From NCBI RefSeq assembly GCF_019977395.1, contig NZ_AP024660.1, positions 2,666,001 through 2,730,000 of the forward strand: DNA of 64,000 nucleotides. Direction: 5' to 3'. Made by a program: the position numbers and the translations under genes. Below, one piece after another: positions 25,496 to 34,028 of this stretch. Positions within the stretch are counted from its first letter, which is position 1. Each line of letters opens with the position of its first letter. The notes beneath the pieces are model-generated. The model made no database searches. It had not been told where the DNA came from and saw nothing but the letters and a program-made list of their open reading frames with translations. This DNA comes from Arthrobacter sp. NicSoilC5. Lineage in GTDB: Bacteria; Actinomycetota; Actinomycetes; Actinomycetales; Micrococcaceae.

Positions 25496-26410
25496 CTAGA
25501 TGGTCACGTTGAGTCCCGCCGTGTAGCCGACAGCCGCTGAACCGGTCATCGTCGCCAGCTGGTAGATGCCGCCGTCGTTCCCGAACACGTTGTCCGATTT
25601 GAGCGTGGTGCGGGTCATGTTCGTGACGCTGCGCTCGTACCCGGGGGTGGCGTACACGTCGTCGCAGGCCGCCTGCGGCAGCGCGATCTGGGAAACCGCC
25701 AGGACCTGTCCGGCGGAGGTGGCATTGTTCATGGACTCGAACACCTCGAAGTGGATGTGCGGCCAGCGCCCGGAGTAGGCGGCCGGGAAGATCGACGTGA
25801 ACGTGACCTGCCCGTTGGCATCGGCTTCCTGCACGCCCCGCAGGTAGTTCTCGTTCTTCAGGCTCGAGTCGTACATCGAGTATTTTCCGTCCCGGTCGCA
25901 GTGCCAGGCGTACACTGCGGCACCGGCCATCGGGGCGCAGCCGTTGGCGTTGTCCAGGAGGGTCAGGGTGAAGGTCAGGGGTACGCCCTCGGCCTTTGCG
26001 GAGGCAGACCCGAAGCTCGACGTGATGTCCTTCCGCACCACCCCGGAGGCTTCCAGGACGTTCGGACCGTTGGAGCCATCCCCCGGATAGGGACCGGCGG
26101 TTTCCTGCGGGATTTCCACGCCGCACTCGGCGATGGCCCGGGTCAGCGTGGGGGTGGCGGTGCCGGCGTCCGTGGCCGTGGCCGACGCGGAGGACGTGGC
26201 GGCCGTCGCCGTGGTTGTTGCCGTCGCGGTGGAGCCCGTGGTTGCGGCGGGTGTGCAGGCGGCGAGCGCGGCCACCGCACCGCCCGCGCCGAGGAACAGT
26301 CCCAGGGACCTGCGGCTCACCAGGGTGTTCAGGTCGAACTCCAGCCCCCGGTCGTGGTCGGGGTGCGGCTGGTCAAGGTCGGGCTGGCGGGGTGTGCGTG
26401 AAGTGGTCAT
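25496..26410 (-). CDS. Tat-exported lipoprotein intradiol ring-cleavage dioxygenase
   Basis: A 304-residue protein. The twin-arginine signal (SRRSLGLFLG, Arg33-Arg34) runs into a lipobox (LAAC, 49-52), so it should be exported folded and anchored by lipid. A Thr/Ala-rich tether (about 53-90) follows, then an intradiol dioxygenase domain. Iron-ligand regions are visible: Tyr in ETAGPYPGDG, Tyr in CDRDGKYSMYD and two His in GRWPHIHFEVF. The HCDRDGKYS pattern fits the protocatechuate/hydroxyquinol-like side of the family, distinct from CatA at 3.3 kb. Its substrate is unknown; an extracellular catechol-type aromatic is inferred. The start at 26410 has only a weak, distant ribosome site, so the N-terminus is less certain than the domain. 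Confidence 0.85.
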   Translation of the reverse strand: MTTSRTPRQPDLDQPHPDHDRGLEFDLNTLVSRRSLGLFLGAGGAVAALAACTPAATTGSTATATTTATAATSSASATATDAGTATPTLTRAIAECGVEIPQETAGPYPGDGSNGPNVLEASGVVRKDITSSFGSASAKAEGVPLTFTLTLLDNANGCAPMAGAAVYAWHCDRDGKYSMYDSSLKNENYLRGVQEADANGQVTFTSIFPAAYSGRWPHIHFEVFESMNNATSAGQVLAVSQIALPQAACDDVYATPGYERSVTNMTRTTLKSDNVFGNDGGIYQLATMTGSAAVGYTAGLNVTI

Positions 26411-26517
26411 GATGCAAGGAAACCTCACGGGGCTATGCCCTGGGCCGGTTGCTGCTGTGCCGTAGCTGTGTGTCCGGACGGGCGCTTCCCCATAGGAAGC
26501 CAGCCCCCGCAGAACGT

Positions 26518-26588
26518 ACGACGGCGGCACGCGCCCGCCGCCGTCGTCGTCCGTTCCAGCGAAGGCGGCCCGGCGCATAAGGCGCCGG
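26518..26588. repeat. Hairpin-containing intergenic repeat, copy A
   Basis: A perfect 11-bp stem (26518-26528 with 26537-26547) is followed by a conserved tail. From 26521 it aligns with 40093-40160 over about 67 bp, including 24 identical consecutive bases. It looks like a REP-type element. Confidence 0.65.
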
Positions 26589-26594
26589 AAAAGC

Positions 26595-26633
26595 GAGGAG
26601 GGGCAGGCCCATTGGAGCCTGCCCCTCCTCTTT
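26595..26633. terminator. Bidirectional terminator
   Basis: A perfect 14-bp stem (26595-26608 with 26617-26630) with an 8-nt loop. CTTT follows on the plus strand and GCTTTT on the minus strand. It should end the leftward GntR transcript. Confidence 0.85.
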
Positions 26634-26740
26634 GCACCGGCTGATGCCCTGCGCCCGACTTTCGGGTTTCCTGTTGCGATGGAGTATGCAGGAACATCTG
26701 CCGGCGGGCTTGTAAAGGAACGCCTCCGGCCGTCAGCGGC

Positions 26741-27376
26741 CTAGAGGGTCCTGGGATCTTCGGCGTACATCTTCAGCCTGATGTCCAAGGCGTCCGACAT
26801 GTGGCGGGCGGCGATCTCCCCCGCCCGTTTGGAGTCCCCGTCCCCGATGGCGGCCAACAGGCCGGCGTATTCCGCCAGGACCACCGGCCACCGTCCCGGG
26901 TAGGTCAGCGTGGTGAGGGTGTACCGGCGCACCTGCTGGTCCAGGCGTTCCAGCAGTCCGATCAGCGACGGGCTGTGCGTGGCGTGCCACAGCTGGGCGT
27001 GGAAGGCGCGGTTGGTTTCGGCGAGCGCCCGGCCGTCACTGGGATCCAGCTGCTGCATCTGCGTCAGCAGCCCCGTGAGCAACTGGCGGTCCAGGGCGGT
27101 TGCCTTGACGGCGGCCTTGGCAGCCGCGGCCTGCTCCAGGATGATCCTCGACTCGTAGATGTCGATGATCTCTTCGGCCGAATGCGTTCGGACCACCACC
27201 GCCTTGCCGCGCCGTTCCACCAGCCCGTCCTGCTCCAGCCGCTGCAGCGCCTCCCGCACGGGCGTCCGGGAAGCCCCGTAGCGCTCCGTGAGTTTGGCCT
27301 CCGTGAGCGGCTCGTCAGGGGCAAAGACGCTCGCGAGAACGTCCTCGCGGAGCCGCTGATGGATGGGACTGGCCAC
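26741..27376 (-). CDS. GntR-family regulator, FCD subfamily
   Basis: A 211-residue regulator. I chose the GTG at 27376 because AGAGG lies 5 nt upstream. The N-terminal winged helix (AKLTERYGASRTPVREALQ, then EQDGLVERRG) is typical GntR. The helical FCD ligand domain follows, with metal/ligand residues in AFHAQLWHATHSP and the late ARHMSDALDIR. It lies 40 bp downstream of the tricarballylate-dehydrogenase-like gene on the same strand and is probably co-transcribed with it. A paralogue is at 29.0 kb. The ligand is presumably a carboxylic acid. Confidence 0.88.
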   Translation of the reverse strand: MASPIHQRLREDVLASVFAPDEPLTEAKLTERYGASRTPVREALQRLEQDGLVERRGKAVVVRTHSAEEIIDIYESRIILEQAAAAKAAVKATALDRQLLTGLLTQMQQLDPSDGRALAETNRAFHAQLWHATHSPSLIGLLERLDQQVRRYTLTTLTYPGRWPVVLAEYAGLLAAIGDGDSKRAGEIAARHMSDALDIRLKMYAEDPRTL

Positions 27377-27416
27377 TTTTTCCTCTTTTCCGTTGCTGGT
27401 GGGGCTGCTGGGTTGC

Positions 27417-28880
27417 TTAGGCGATGGAGCCGGCGCGGCGGCCGAAGACGGCGCCCGCCGCAAGCCCGGAGCCGCCGGGGTAGTTTCCGCTGAACAGTCC
27501 GCCCAGCGCTTCCCCGCAGGCATACAGCCCTTCGAGCGGCTCCGCGTCTTCGGTGAGCACGCGTCCCCAGGTGTCCGTCTTGAGGCCACCAAAGGTGAAG
27601 GTGATGCCGCAGGTCACCGGGAAAGCGTAGAACGGGCCGGTGGAGATGCTGCGGGCCCAGTTGCTCTTCGGCGGCCGGGTATCGGCACGGCGTCCATCCT
27701 TGACGTTGGGGTCAAACGGGGCGTCCTCCGTGATCGAAGCATTGAAGCCCTGCACCGTTTCCTCCAGGCCCTCGGGACTGATGCCGGCCTTCTGGGCCAG
27801 CTCGGCGAGGGTCGGCGCGGTGACCACCGAGACGCCCGGCATGTCGTACTCCTCGGCCCGCAGCATGGCGCGGGAGGAGGCGTCGAAGATCTGGAAGGCA
27901 ACCGATCCCGGCTGGGCAAGGATGTCCCGGCCGTACTTCGCGTAGGTGTAGTTGCGGTAGTCGGCGCCCTCGTCCACGAACCGCTTGCCCTCGCTGTTCA
28001 CCACAATGCCCAGCGGGTACCCGCCGCGGGTGAGCTGGTTGGTGAGCTCCAGGTTGCTTTCGTTCTCCGGGTGCCAGGCGTCCCAGGCCACGCTGTGGCA
28101 GGTGGACCAGTCGCCGCCCCTGGCCGCCCCGGCGTCGAGGGCGGCGAGGATCATCTCCCCCGTGTTGCCCGGCGTGCCGCGTACTTTCGCGTTCTGCCAG
28201 CCCTCCCCCAGGTGCTGGCGGCGCAGTTCTGGGGAGGCTTCAAAACCTCCCGAGGCGAGGATGACCGACTCGGCCCGGAGCTCACCTTCTCCGGTTGAGG
28301 TGCGGTACCGGACGCCGCGCACGCGGCCGTCCTCCTGGATGAGCCCGGTGGCTGCGCAGTCGTAGATGACCTCAACGCCCATGCGCTCCGCGGCGGCGCG
28401 GTGGTCGGCCATGAGCCCCTTGCCGCCGCCCACGTTGCCCACGTGCAGGCCGCCCCAGAACAGATAGCCGCCGTCCTCGGTCCGGTACGCCTGGCGCTCA
28501 TACATCAGGCGGTATTTGAGTCCCATCCCCTGGAGCCACCGCAGGGTCGGGTTGCTTTCACTGACCAGGACCGCGGACAGTTCGGGGTCGTTGCGCCCTT
28601 CAGAGACCTTGGACAGATCGGCGAGGTATTCGGCGGCGGTGTAGGCGGGGACTTCGCTGGCGGCGTGCCGCTCATCAGGTTCCACGAATTCGATCAGCTC
28701 CTGGAGCCCGTCATGGGAGATGCGCGTGGCACCGGCGGTGTAGAAGCTGTTGCCGCCCGATGCGGCTTCCCGGGCCTTTTCGAGCAGGACCACTTTGCGT
28801 CCACGCTCGGCGGCTGCAAGTGCTGCCGCAAATCCGGCGTTGCCGCCGCCCACTACCAAAACGTCGCTCTCGATCATCAT
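27417..28880 (-). CDS. tcuA: FAD-dependent dehydrogenase, tricarballylate dehydrogenase-like
   Basis: A 487-residue flavoprotein of the fumarate reductase/succinate dehydrogenase flavoprotein superfamily. FAD-binding VVGGGNAG is near residues 9-16, with EKAREAASGGNSFYTAGATR downstream. Other marks are GGYLFWGGLHVGNVGGGKGL and the C-terminal FSGNYPGGSGLAAGAVFGR. The overall pattern fits TcuA, which oxidises tricarballylate to cis-aconitate. GAGGAG precedes the start. No iron-sulfur partner (TcuB) is in the window, so its electron acceptor is unclear. Neighbouring PrpF isomerases and carboxylate transporters support a polycarboxylate substrate. Other FAD-binding carboxylate reductases or dehydrogenases are possible. 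Confidence 0.75.
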   Translation of the reverse strand: MMIESDVLVVGGGNAGFAAALAAAERGRKVVLLEKAREAASGGNSFYTAGATRISHDGLQELIEFVEPDERHAASEVPAYTAAEYLADLSKVSEGRNDPELSAVLVSESNPTLRWLQGMGLKYRLMYERQAYRTEDGGYLFWGGLHVGNVGGGKGLMADHRAAAERMGVEVIYDCAATGLIQEDGRVRGVRYRTSTGEGELRAESVILASGGFEASPELRRQHLGEGWQNAKVRGTPGNTGEMILAALDAGAARGGDWSTCHSVAWDAWHPENESNLELTNQLTRGGYPLGIVVNSEGKRFVDEGADYRNYTYAKYGRDILAQPGSVAFQIFDASSRAMLRAEEYDMPGVSVVTAPTLAELAQKAGISPEGLEETVQGFNASITEDAPFDPNVKDGRRADTRPPKSNWARSISTGPFYAFPVTCGITFTFGGLKTDTWGRVLTEDAEPLEGLYACGEALGGLFSGNYPGGSGLAAGAVFGRRAGSIA

Positions 28881-28911
28881 CAATCTCCTCAGCTCCATCG
28901 CTGTACACGAT

Positions 28912-28919
28912 TGTATACA
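28912..28919. promoter_or_regulatory. Possible GntR site upstream of tcuA
   Basis: TGTATACA, an 8-bp palindrome in an AT-rich stretch 32 bp before the tcuA-like start. It shares the GTATAC core with the longer dyad at 29866 and suits FCD-type GntR binding. Confidence 0.45.
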
Positions 28920-28999
28920 TAAGTATGCCGTCGCATGCAATAGCGTCTTGGTGCAGGCTTTACGGGTTCGGCGGGAGAGGTCTATGCCGGATTATGACG

Positions 29000-29668
29000 C
29001 TATCCCAGGCGCGGGCTGCTGATTTCCTGGGCGTCGATGTACATCTGGATGCGGATGTTCTTTGCCTCGTCCATATGGGCGCTGGCGATGCGGCCGGCCT
29101 CCTCCGCGTTCCGGGCGCGGATGGCCACCAGCAGCTCCTCGTGCTCCTTCAGTACGCGGTCCCAGCGCTCTTTGGTGGAGAGCGTGGTGCCGGGGTAGCG
29201 GATGAAGTGGACCAGGATCCGGTCGAGCAGGTCAAGGAGGGCGGCGCTGTGGCTGGCGGCCCAGATGCGCTCGTGGAAGGTTCGGTTGGCGGCGGCCAGT
29301 TCAGCCGGAGTGGCAGCATCAAAATCAAGGGTGACCATGGCCTGGTGCGCGCGGTCGATCAGCATCAGGTCCATGTCGGTGTGCCGGAGGGCAGCAGTTT
29401 TTGCGGCCGCCTCCTCCAGGAAGGTCCGCACCTCATAGAGGTCCAGCATCTCCTCCGGGCGGTACTCCCGCACCTGCATGCGTGAACCGTAGCGCTCCAC
29501 GAGCCCTTCGGTTTCAAGGCGCCGCAATGCTTCCCTGATGGGCGTCCGGGAGACGTTGTACTTCTTGGCCAGGGCGCTTTCGACGAGCTGGGCACGGGGA
29601 GGCAGCTCCTGCGAGATGATGGCGTTCCTGATCATCAGGTAGGGGCTTGTCTCTGGTTGCGACGCCAC
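29000..29668 (-). CDS. GntR-family regulator, FCD subfamily (second copy)
   Basis: A 222-residue regulator. The GTG at 29668 was chosen because GGAGG lies 6 nt upstream. The winged helix (ALAKKYNVSRTPIREALRRL, then ETEGLVERYG) is followed by the FCD domain (VRTFLEEAAAKTAALRHTD, FHERIWAASHS, ASAHMDEAKNIR). It resembles the 26.7-kb regulator throughout. It is divergent from the first prpF gene; the 319 bp between them contains a perfect AACGGTATACCGTT dyad and a half-site nearer this gene. It probably controls both itself and the prpF-ABC operon. Confidence 0.88.
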   Translation of the reverse strand: MASQPETSPYLMIRNAIISQELPPRAQLVESALAKKYNVSRTPIREALRRLETEGLVERYGSRMQVREYRPEEMLDLYEVRTFLEEAAAKTAALRHTDMDLMLIDRAHQAMVTLDFDAATPAELAAANRTFHERIWAASHSAALLDLLDRILVHFIRYPGTTLSTKERWDRVLKEHEELLVAIRARNAEEAGRIASAHMDEAKNIRIQMYIDAQEISSPRLG

Positions 29669-29987
29669 GGGCGGCCTCCGGTCTTCACGCAAACAAGCGG
29701 CAGGGCGCGCCGGCGCCATACCTTTAGCCGCAATTCTAACGCACTGCATACCGTTCCGGCGCGCTGTGAACACCGTGCCGATTTATCGCACACCCGCCGA
29801 AGCTGGCAGGCGCCCAGACCGCCGCTTCGGTATTCATATTCAAAGAACTGTTGCTTAAGTCATACCAACGGTATACCGTTTGTGACCAACGCCATACAGC
29901 AGGCCAAATGCCGGATTCCGGTTGGCCGAGCTTTGAACATTCACCCGGCGACTGCACACGGCAGGGCGCGGTATTTCAGGAGAACCA
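29669..29987. other. Divergent control region between GntR and prpF
   Basis: No gene is seen. The region contains the operator dyad at 29866-29879 and a related half-site (CATACCGTT) around 29747-29755, close to the regulator. Confidence 0.6.
29866..29879. promoter_or_regulatory. GntR operator candidate
   Basis: AACGGTATACCGTT, a perfect 14-bp palindrome between the divergent GntR and prpF genes. A further related half-site occurs at 29747. Confidence 0.7.
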
Positions 29988-31079
29988 ATGACGCTTCTAT
30001 TCAGGGAAGAGCCGCAGGCCGGTACCCTCCCGGTCACCCCGGTACCGGCCACCCTCGTCCGTGGCGGCACCAGCAAGTGCTGGATATTCCGGGACGAGGA
30101 CCTTCCGGCCGACGCCCTGGAGACGGACCGTCTCCTCATCCGCACCTTCGGCTCCCCGGACCTTCGCCAGATCGACGGAGTAGGCGGCGCCTCGTCCACC
30201 ACCAGCAAGGCGATCACCGTGGCCGGCACCGACCGGGACGGAACGGTCCGCTACCGGTTCGCCCAGGTGGCCATCGACGAGCCGGCAGTGGAGTGGGCCA
30301 GCAACTGCGGCAACTGTGCAACAGCGCTGGGCCTGTACGCGCTCCATGCCGGACTGGTCGCTCCCACCGGGGAAGTCACCCGGGTCCCCATCCTGAACAC
30401 CGTGACCGGGCTGCGCCTGGTCTGCGAGATCCCCACGCCGGGGGCGCAGGTGCCGGCCTACGGCGGGCGCCGCCTCGACGGCCAGCACTACCCCGGCGTC
30501 CCCATCGACGTCATCTTCCAAAAAGCCTCCTGGTCCAGCTACGGAGCACAGTTCCCCACGGGCAACGCCATGGACGAGCTTGAGGTCGACGGGAAGCGGT
30601 ACCAGGCGACACTGATCGACGCCGGCGCCCCGGCCGCGCTCTTCGACGCACAGGACCTGGGGCTTGACGCAACCGGCAGCGAGGAAGCCTTGGAGGCGCT
30701 GGTCCGGCTTGCCCCGCAGCTGCGCGCAGCGGCTGCCCGCAGGATGGGCCTTCCGCAGGACCTCACATCCATTCCGAAGGTTGGCATCGTGGGGCCTCCG
30801 CCCACGGGCGCAACCGGCGTCTCGGCCCGGATGATCTCGATGACCGCACTGCACCCCGCCATCGGCCTCACCAGCGCGGTCGCCGTCGCTGCCGCCTCGG
30901 GGACACCAGGCAGTGTGGTGCAGCGCAGCGTGGTTCCGGCGGCGGAGGCCGGACTCTTTATCCACTTACTGAAAGGCAAGACGGCGCTGGCATTGGATGC
31001 AGCCGATCCCGCTGAAGTCTCCTTTCAACGCTCGGCCCGCGTCATCAGCGAAAGCACCATCCTGGTGCCCAGCGACTGA
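29988..31079 (+). CDS. PrpF-family isomerase (aconitate/methylaconitate-type)
   Basis: A 363-residue protein with the two-lobed PrpF fold. Family motifs are LVRGGTSKCWIF (residues 23-34), QIDGVGGASSTTSKAI, WASNCGNCATALGLYA (central cysteines) and SMTALHPAIGLTSAVAVA. Members shift double bonds in unsaturated polycarboxylates: 2-methylaconitate cis-trans isomerase, aconitate isomerase or 4-oxalomesaconate tautomerase. AGGAGAA precedes the ATG. It opens an operon with the ABC importer and is divergent from GntR. With a tricarballylate-type dehydrogenase nearby, aconitate isomerisation is the most coherent role, but the exact substrate is not visible. A paralogue is at 37.3 kb. Confidence 0.85.
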   Translation: MTLLFREEPQAGTLPVTPVPATLVRGGTSKCWIFRDEDLPADALETDRLLIRTFGSPDLRQIDGVGGASSTTSKAITVAGTDRDGTVRYRFAQVAIDEPAVEWASNCGNCATALGLYALHAGLVAPTGEVTRVPILNTVTGLRLVCEIPTPGAQVPAYGGRRLDGQHYPGVPIDVIFQKASWSSYGAQFPTGNAMDELEVDGKRYQATLIDAGAPAALFDAQDLGLDATGSEEALEALVRLAPQLRAAAARRMGLPQDLTSIPKVGIVGPPPTGATGVSARMISMTALHPAIGLTSAVAVAAASGTPGSVVQRSVVPAAEAGLFIHLLKGKTALALDAADPAEVSFQRSARVISESTILVPSD

Positions 31080-31118
31080 AGAAACCCCTACCGGAAAAAC
31101 CCAGCCAAGGAATCAGCC

Positions 31119-32216
31119 ATGAAAATCAGCATTCAAAACCTGCAGCTGAAGTACGGAAGCTTCACTGCCATCGAAAACCTCAACCTCGACATCGAAGACG
31201 GCGAGGCCCTGGTCCTCCTCGGCCAGTCCGGTTGCGGCAAGACCAGCACCATGCGCTGCATAGCCGGCCTGGAGGAACCCACCTCGGGGCGGATCATCAT
31301 CGACGACGTTGTAGTCTTCGACTCCGAAAAGGGCATCAACCTGCCCCCGAACAAGCGCAACGTCGGCATGGTCTTCCAGTCCTACGCGGTATGGCCGCAC
31401 ATGACGGTGGCCCAGAACGTTGCCTACTCCCTCAAGCAGAAGAAGCTGTCCAAGAGCGAAATCGATGAGCGCGTCATGGAGGCCCTCACGCTGGTGGGCC
31501 TGGAGCCTTACGCCGACCGCGGCGCCAGCCTGCTCAGCGGCGGCCAGATGCAGCGCGTGGCCCTGGCGCGCAGCCTGGTCATGCGGCCCAGCGTGCTCAT
31601 GCTCGACGAACCGCTCTCCAACCTTGACGCCCGCCTGCGTGACCGGCTCCGCGTTGAACTGCGTGAAATCCAGCTCCAGCTGGGGCTCACCTGTGTGTAC
31701 GTCACCCACGACCAGCACGAAGCCTTCGCCCTTGCAGACCGCATCGCCCTGCTCCAGGGCGGCCGGATTGTGCAGATGGGCGCCCCGCAGCACATGTACG
31801 AGGCACCCGCCAGCGCTTCGATCGCCCACTTCCTCGGTGTTTCCAACATCATGGACTGCACCCCGGAGGGCACCGCCACCGGGTCCACCACCGCACGCAT
31901 CACCAACAGCGAGCTCACCATCCAGTCGGCGCAGCAGGCCAGCGACGCCGGCGCATCCCCCAAGGTGTGCATCCGGGCCGAGGACCTGCAGATCACCGCC
32001 ATGCCCACCGAACACCCCAACTCGTGGCCGGGAACGGTCCGCGTGGCGGGCTTCCAGGGGAATGACATCCGGTACGCGATCCAGCTGGAATCGGGGCCCG
32101 AGCTGGACGCACTGGGCGGCCTGCGCCGCGGCGAACAGCACAAAGTGGGGGACCGCGTGTGGGTCACCGTCAACCCCCGCGAAGTCCAGATCCTGCCGGC
32201 TGAGGTCCTCGCATGA
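31119..32216 (+). CDS. ABC transporter ATPase, Fe3+/2-aminoethylphosphonate type
   Basis: A 365-residue ATPase of the FbpC/PotA type. Walker A GQSGCGKTS is at 35-43, Q-loop VFQSYAVWPHMTV near 88, signature LLSGGQMQRVALA near 136, Walker B VLMLDEPLSNLD and the switch YVTHDQ. A C-terminal TOBE-like domain occupies residues about 245-365. Its stop overlaps the permease start (ATGA). It follows prpF by 39 nt. The FbpC-like family moves iron, phosphonates, thiamine or small organic anions. In this operon a polycarboxylate, or iron bound to one, is inferred. Confidence 0.9.
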   Translation: MKISIQNLQLKYGSFTAIENLNLDIEDGEALVLLGQSGCGKTSTMRCIAGLEEPTSGRIIIDDVVVFDSEKGINLPPNKRNVGMVFQSYAVWPHMTVAQNVAYSLKQKKLSKSEIDERVMEALTLVGLEPYADRGASLLSGGQMQRVALARSLVMRPSVLMLDEPLSNLDARLRDRLRVELREIQLQLGLTCVYVTHDQHEAFALADRIALLQGGRIVQMGAPQHMYEAPASASIAHFLGVSNIMDCTPEGTATGSTTARITNSELTIQSAQQASDAGASPKVCIRAEDLQITAMPTEHPNSWPGTVRVAGFQGNDIRYAIQLESGPELDALGGLRRGEQHKVGDRVWVTVNPREVQILPAEVLA

Positions 32217-33997
32217 GCCTCAAGACCACCGAGGCGGCCACCCGCGCCGAGGCGCGCCTGGCACCGAAGCCCGAACCCCGGGACTACCGGGCTGCCCGGA
32301 CCCTCTCGGGCCTCCGGAAAAACACACCGGGCCTCATTGTCCTGGCCATCCTCGGCGTCCTCATCGTCCTTCCGCTTGCCCTGGTGCTGCTCGCCGCGTT
32401 CTCGGACAGTGTTCCCCGGCCGGGCAGCATCTCCCTGGGCGGCCTGACGCTGTCCAACCTGGCGCTGCTGGCCACCCCGGAAGCACTCGGCGCATTGGTC
32501 AATTCGCTCATGGTCGGCGCCGGCTCGGCGCTCATCGCCCTGCTGATCGGCGCGTTCCTGGCCTTCGTGTGCGCCCGTTCCGATGCGCCATGGCGGAAGT
32601 TCATCTTCTTCATCGGCATGGCGCCGATGTTCATCCCGGCCCTGGTGGGCGCCCTGGCGTGGTCGCTGCTGTGCTCGCCGAGCGCCGGCTACATCAACAT
32701 CTTCCTCCGCGACCTGGGCATTGATGCCGCCATCAACATCTACAGCCTGCCGGGCCTGGTGTTCGTGCTGGGAATCTTCTACGCCCCGTACGCCTTCCTG
32801 CTGCTGCACAGCTCGCTGTCGATGATGAACGCCGACCTCGAAGAGGCTGCCACCGTCCATGGGGCTCCGCTGCGCACCATGCTGCGGACCGTCACCCTGC
32901 CCCTGGCCCTGCCGGCCATCCTGGGCTCCGCCGTCCTGGTCTTCGCGCTGACGATGGAGAACTTCCCGGTGGCCCAGGTCATCGGCAACCCCGGCGGCGT
33001 GGACACGCTGCCCACCTACATCTACCGCCTGATGAGCGCAACCCCGGCCAAGAGCAACCAGGCCGCCAGCGTCGCCGTCATCCTGACCGTTGCGCTGATG
33101 GCCGTGACCCTCATCCAGCAGCGCATCATCAACAAGCGCAAATTCACCACCATGACCGGCAAGGGCAACCGTCCCCGGCAGGTGCCGCTGCGCAAGATGC
33201 GCTGGCCCTTCACGATCATCGCCCTGGCCTACTTCGCAGTCTCCGTCGTGCTGCCCATGCTCGCCCTGCTCGCCGCGTCCATGCAGGCCACCCCGTTCGT
33301 GTCCTCGATGTCGCAGCTGCTCGAGGCCAATTCCCTCAGCTTCGCCAAGCTGATCGAGGTCCTTGGATCCAACGACTTCCAGCTCGCCCTCAAGAACAGT
33401 GTCCTGGTGGCCCTGATCGCAGCCTTTGCCGGCACCACGCTCAGCTTCATCGCCTCCTACATCCGGTACCGCACCAAGTCCAAGGTGGGGCGCCTGATCG
33501 AACTGGTCGCCATGACCCCCCTGGCCGTCCCCGCCATCGTCATGGGCATCGGACTGCTCTGGACCTGGCTGCTGCTCCCGCTGCCCATCTACGGCACCCT
33601 GGCGATCCTCGCCGTCGCCTGCGTTGCAGTGTTCATGCCCCAGGGGTACCGCGGCGTCTCCGCCTCGATGCTCCAGATGGACCAGGACCTCGAGGACAGC
33701 GCCGTGATGCTCGGCGCCGGACGGACCAGGTCCGTCCTGGACGTCACCCTGCCCCTGATGCGCGTGGGCATCATGTCCTCGTTCCTGCTGTTCCTCATGC
33801 TCTCCATGCGTGAGCTCAGCGCCTCCATCTTCCTCTTCACCTCGAACACCAGGATCCTGTCCATCCTCGTGTTCGACAACTTCGACAACGGCCAGAGCCA
33901 GGCAGCTGCAGCCGTCAGCGTCCTGTACTGCCTCGTCATCGGAATCCTCGCCGTCATCGCCCAAAAAGTCGGCGGCGAACGCAAGACCAAGAACTGA
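32213..33997 (+). CDS. ABC transporter permease, fused double domain (FbpB-like)
   Basis: A 594-residue permease with two tandem MetI-like domains, about 12 transmembrane helices in all. Each half has its EAA-type coupling loop (EEAATVHGAPLRTMLRTVTL near 205; EDSAVMLGAGRTRSVLDVTL near 495). The hydrophilic link between halves carries KRKFTTMTGKGNRPRQVPLR. The start overlaps the ATPase gene. FbpB-type transporters normally have this fusion, and the solute-binding lipoprotein follows 31 nt downstream. Confidence 0.9.
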   Translation: MSLKTTEAATRAEARLAPKPEPRDYRAARTLSGLRKNTPGLIVLAILGVLIVLPLALVLLAAFSDSVPRPGSISLGGLTLSNLALLATPEALGALVNSLMVGAGSALIALLIGAFLAFVCARSDAPWRKFIFFIGMAPMFIPALVGALAWSLLCSPSAGYINIFLRDLGIDAAINIYSLPGLVFVLGIFYAPYAFLLLHSSLSMMNADLEEAATVHGAPLRTMLRTVTLPLALPAILGSAVLVFALTMENFPVAQVIGNPGGVDTLPTYIYRLMSATPAKSNQAASVAVILTVALMAVTLIQQRIINKRKFTTMTGKGNRPRQVPLRKMRWPFTIIALAYFAVSVVLPMLALLAASMQATPFVSSMSQLLEANSLSFAKLIEVLGSNDFQLALKNSVLVALIAAFAGTTLSFIASYIRYRTKSKVGRLIELVAMTPLAVPAIVMGIGLLWTWLLLPLPIYGTLAILAVACVAVFMPQGYRGVSASMLQMDQDLEDSAVMLGAGRTRSVLDVTLPLMRVGIMSSFLLFLMLSMRELSASIFLFTSNTRILSILVFDNFDNGQSQAAAAVSVLYCLVIGILAVIAQKVGGERKTKN

Positions 33998-34028
33998 CCT
34001 CACCCCACCTTTGAAAGGGACACCCACA

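Larger units (their letters stand above)
26411..26740. other. Intergenic region with repeat and terminator
   Basis: No gene is supported here. It holds the upstream region of the exported dioxygenase, a hairpin repeat shared with 40.1 kb and a strong bidirectional terminator; both are listed separately. Confidence 0.6.

Noticed and set aside
26411..26578. N-terminal extension of the exported intradiol dioxygenase
   Set aside because: The extra 56 codons cover the hairpin repeat and lack a ribosome site; the Tat signal is better placed from the ATG at 26410.
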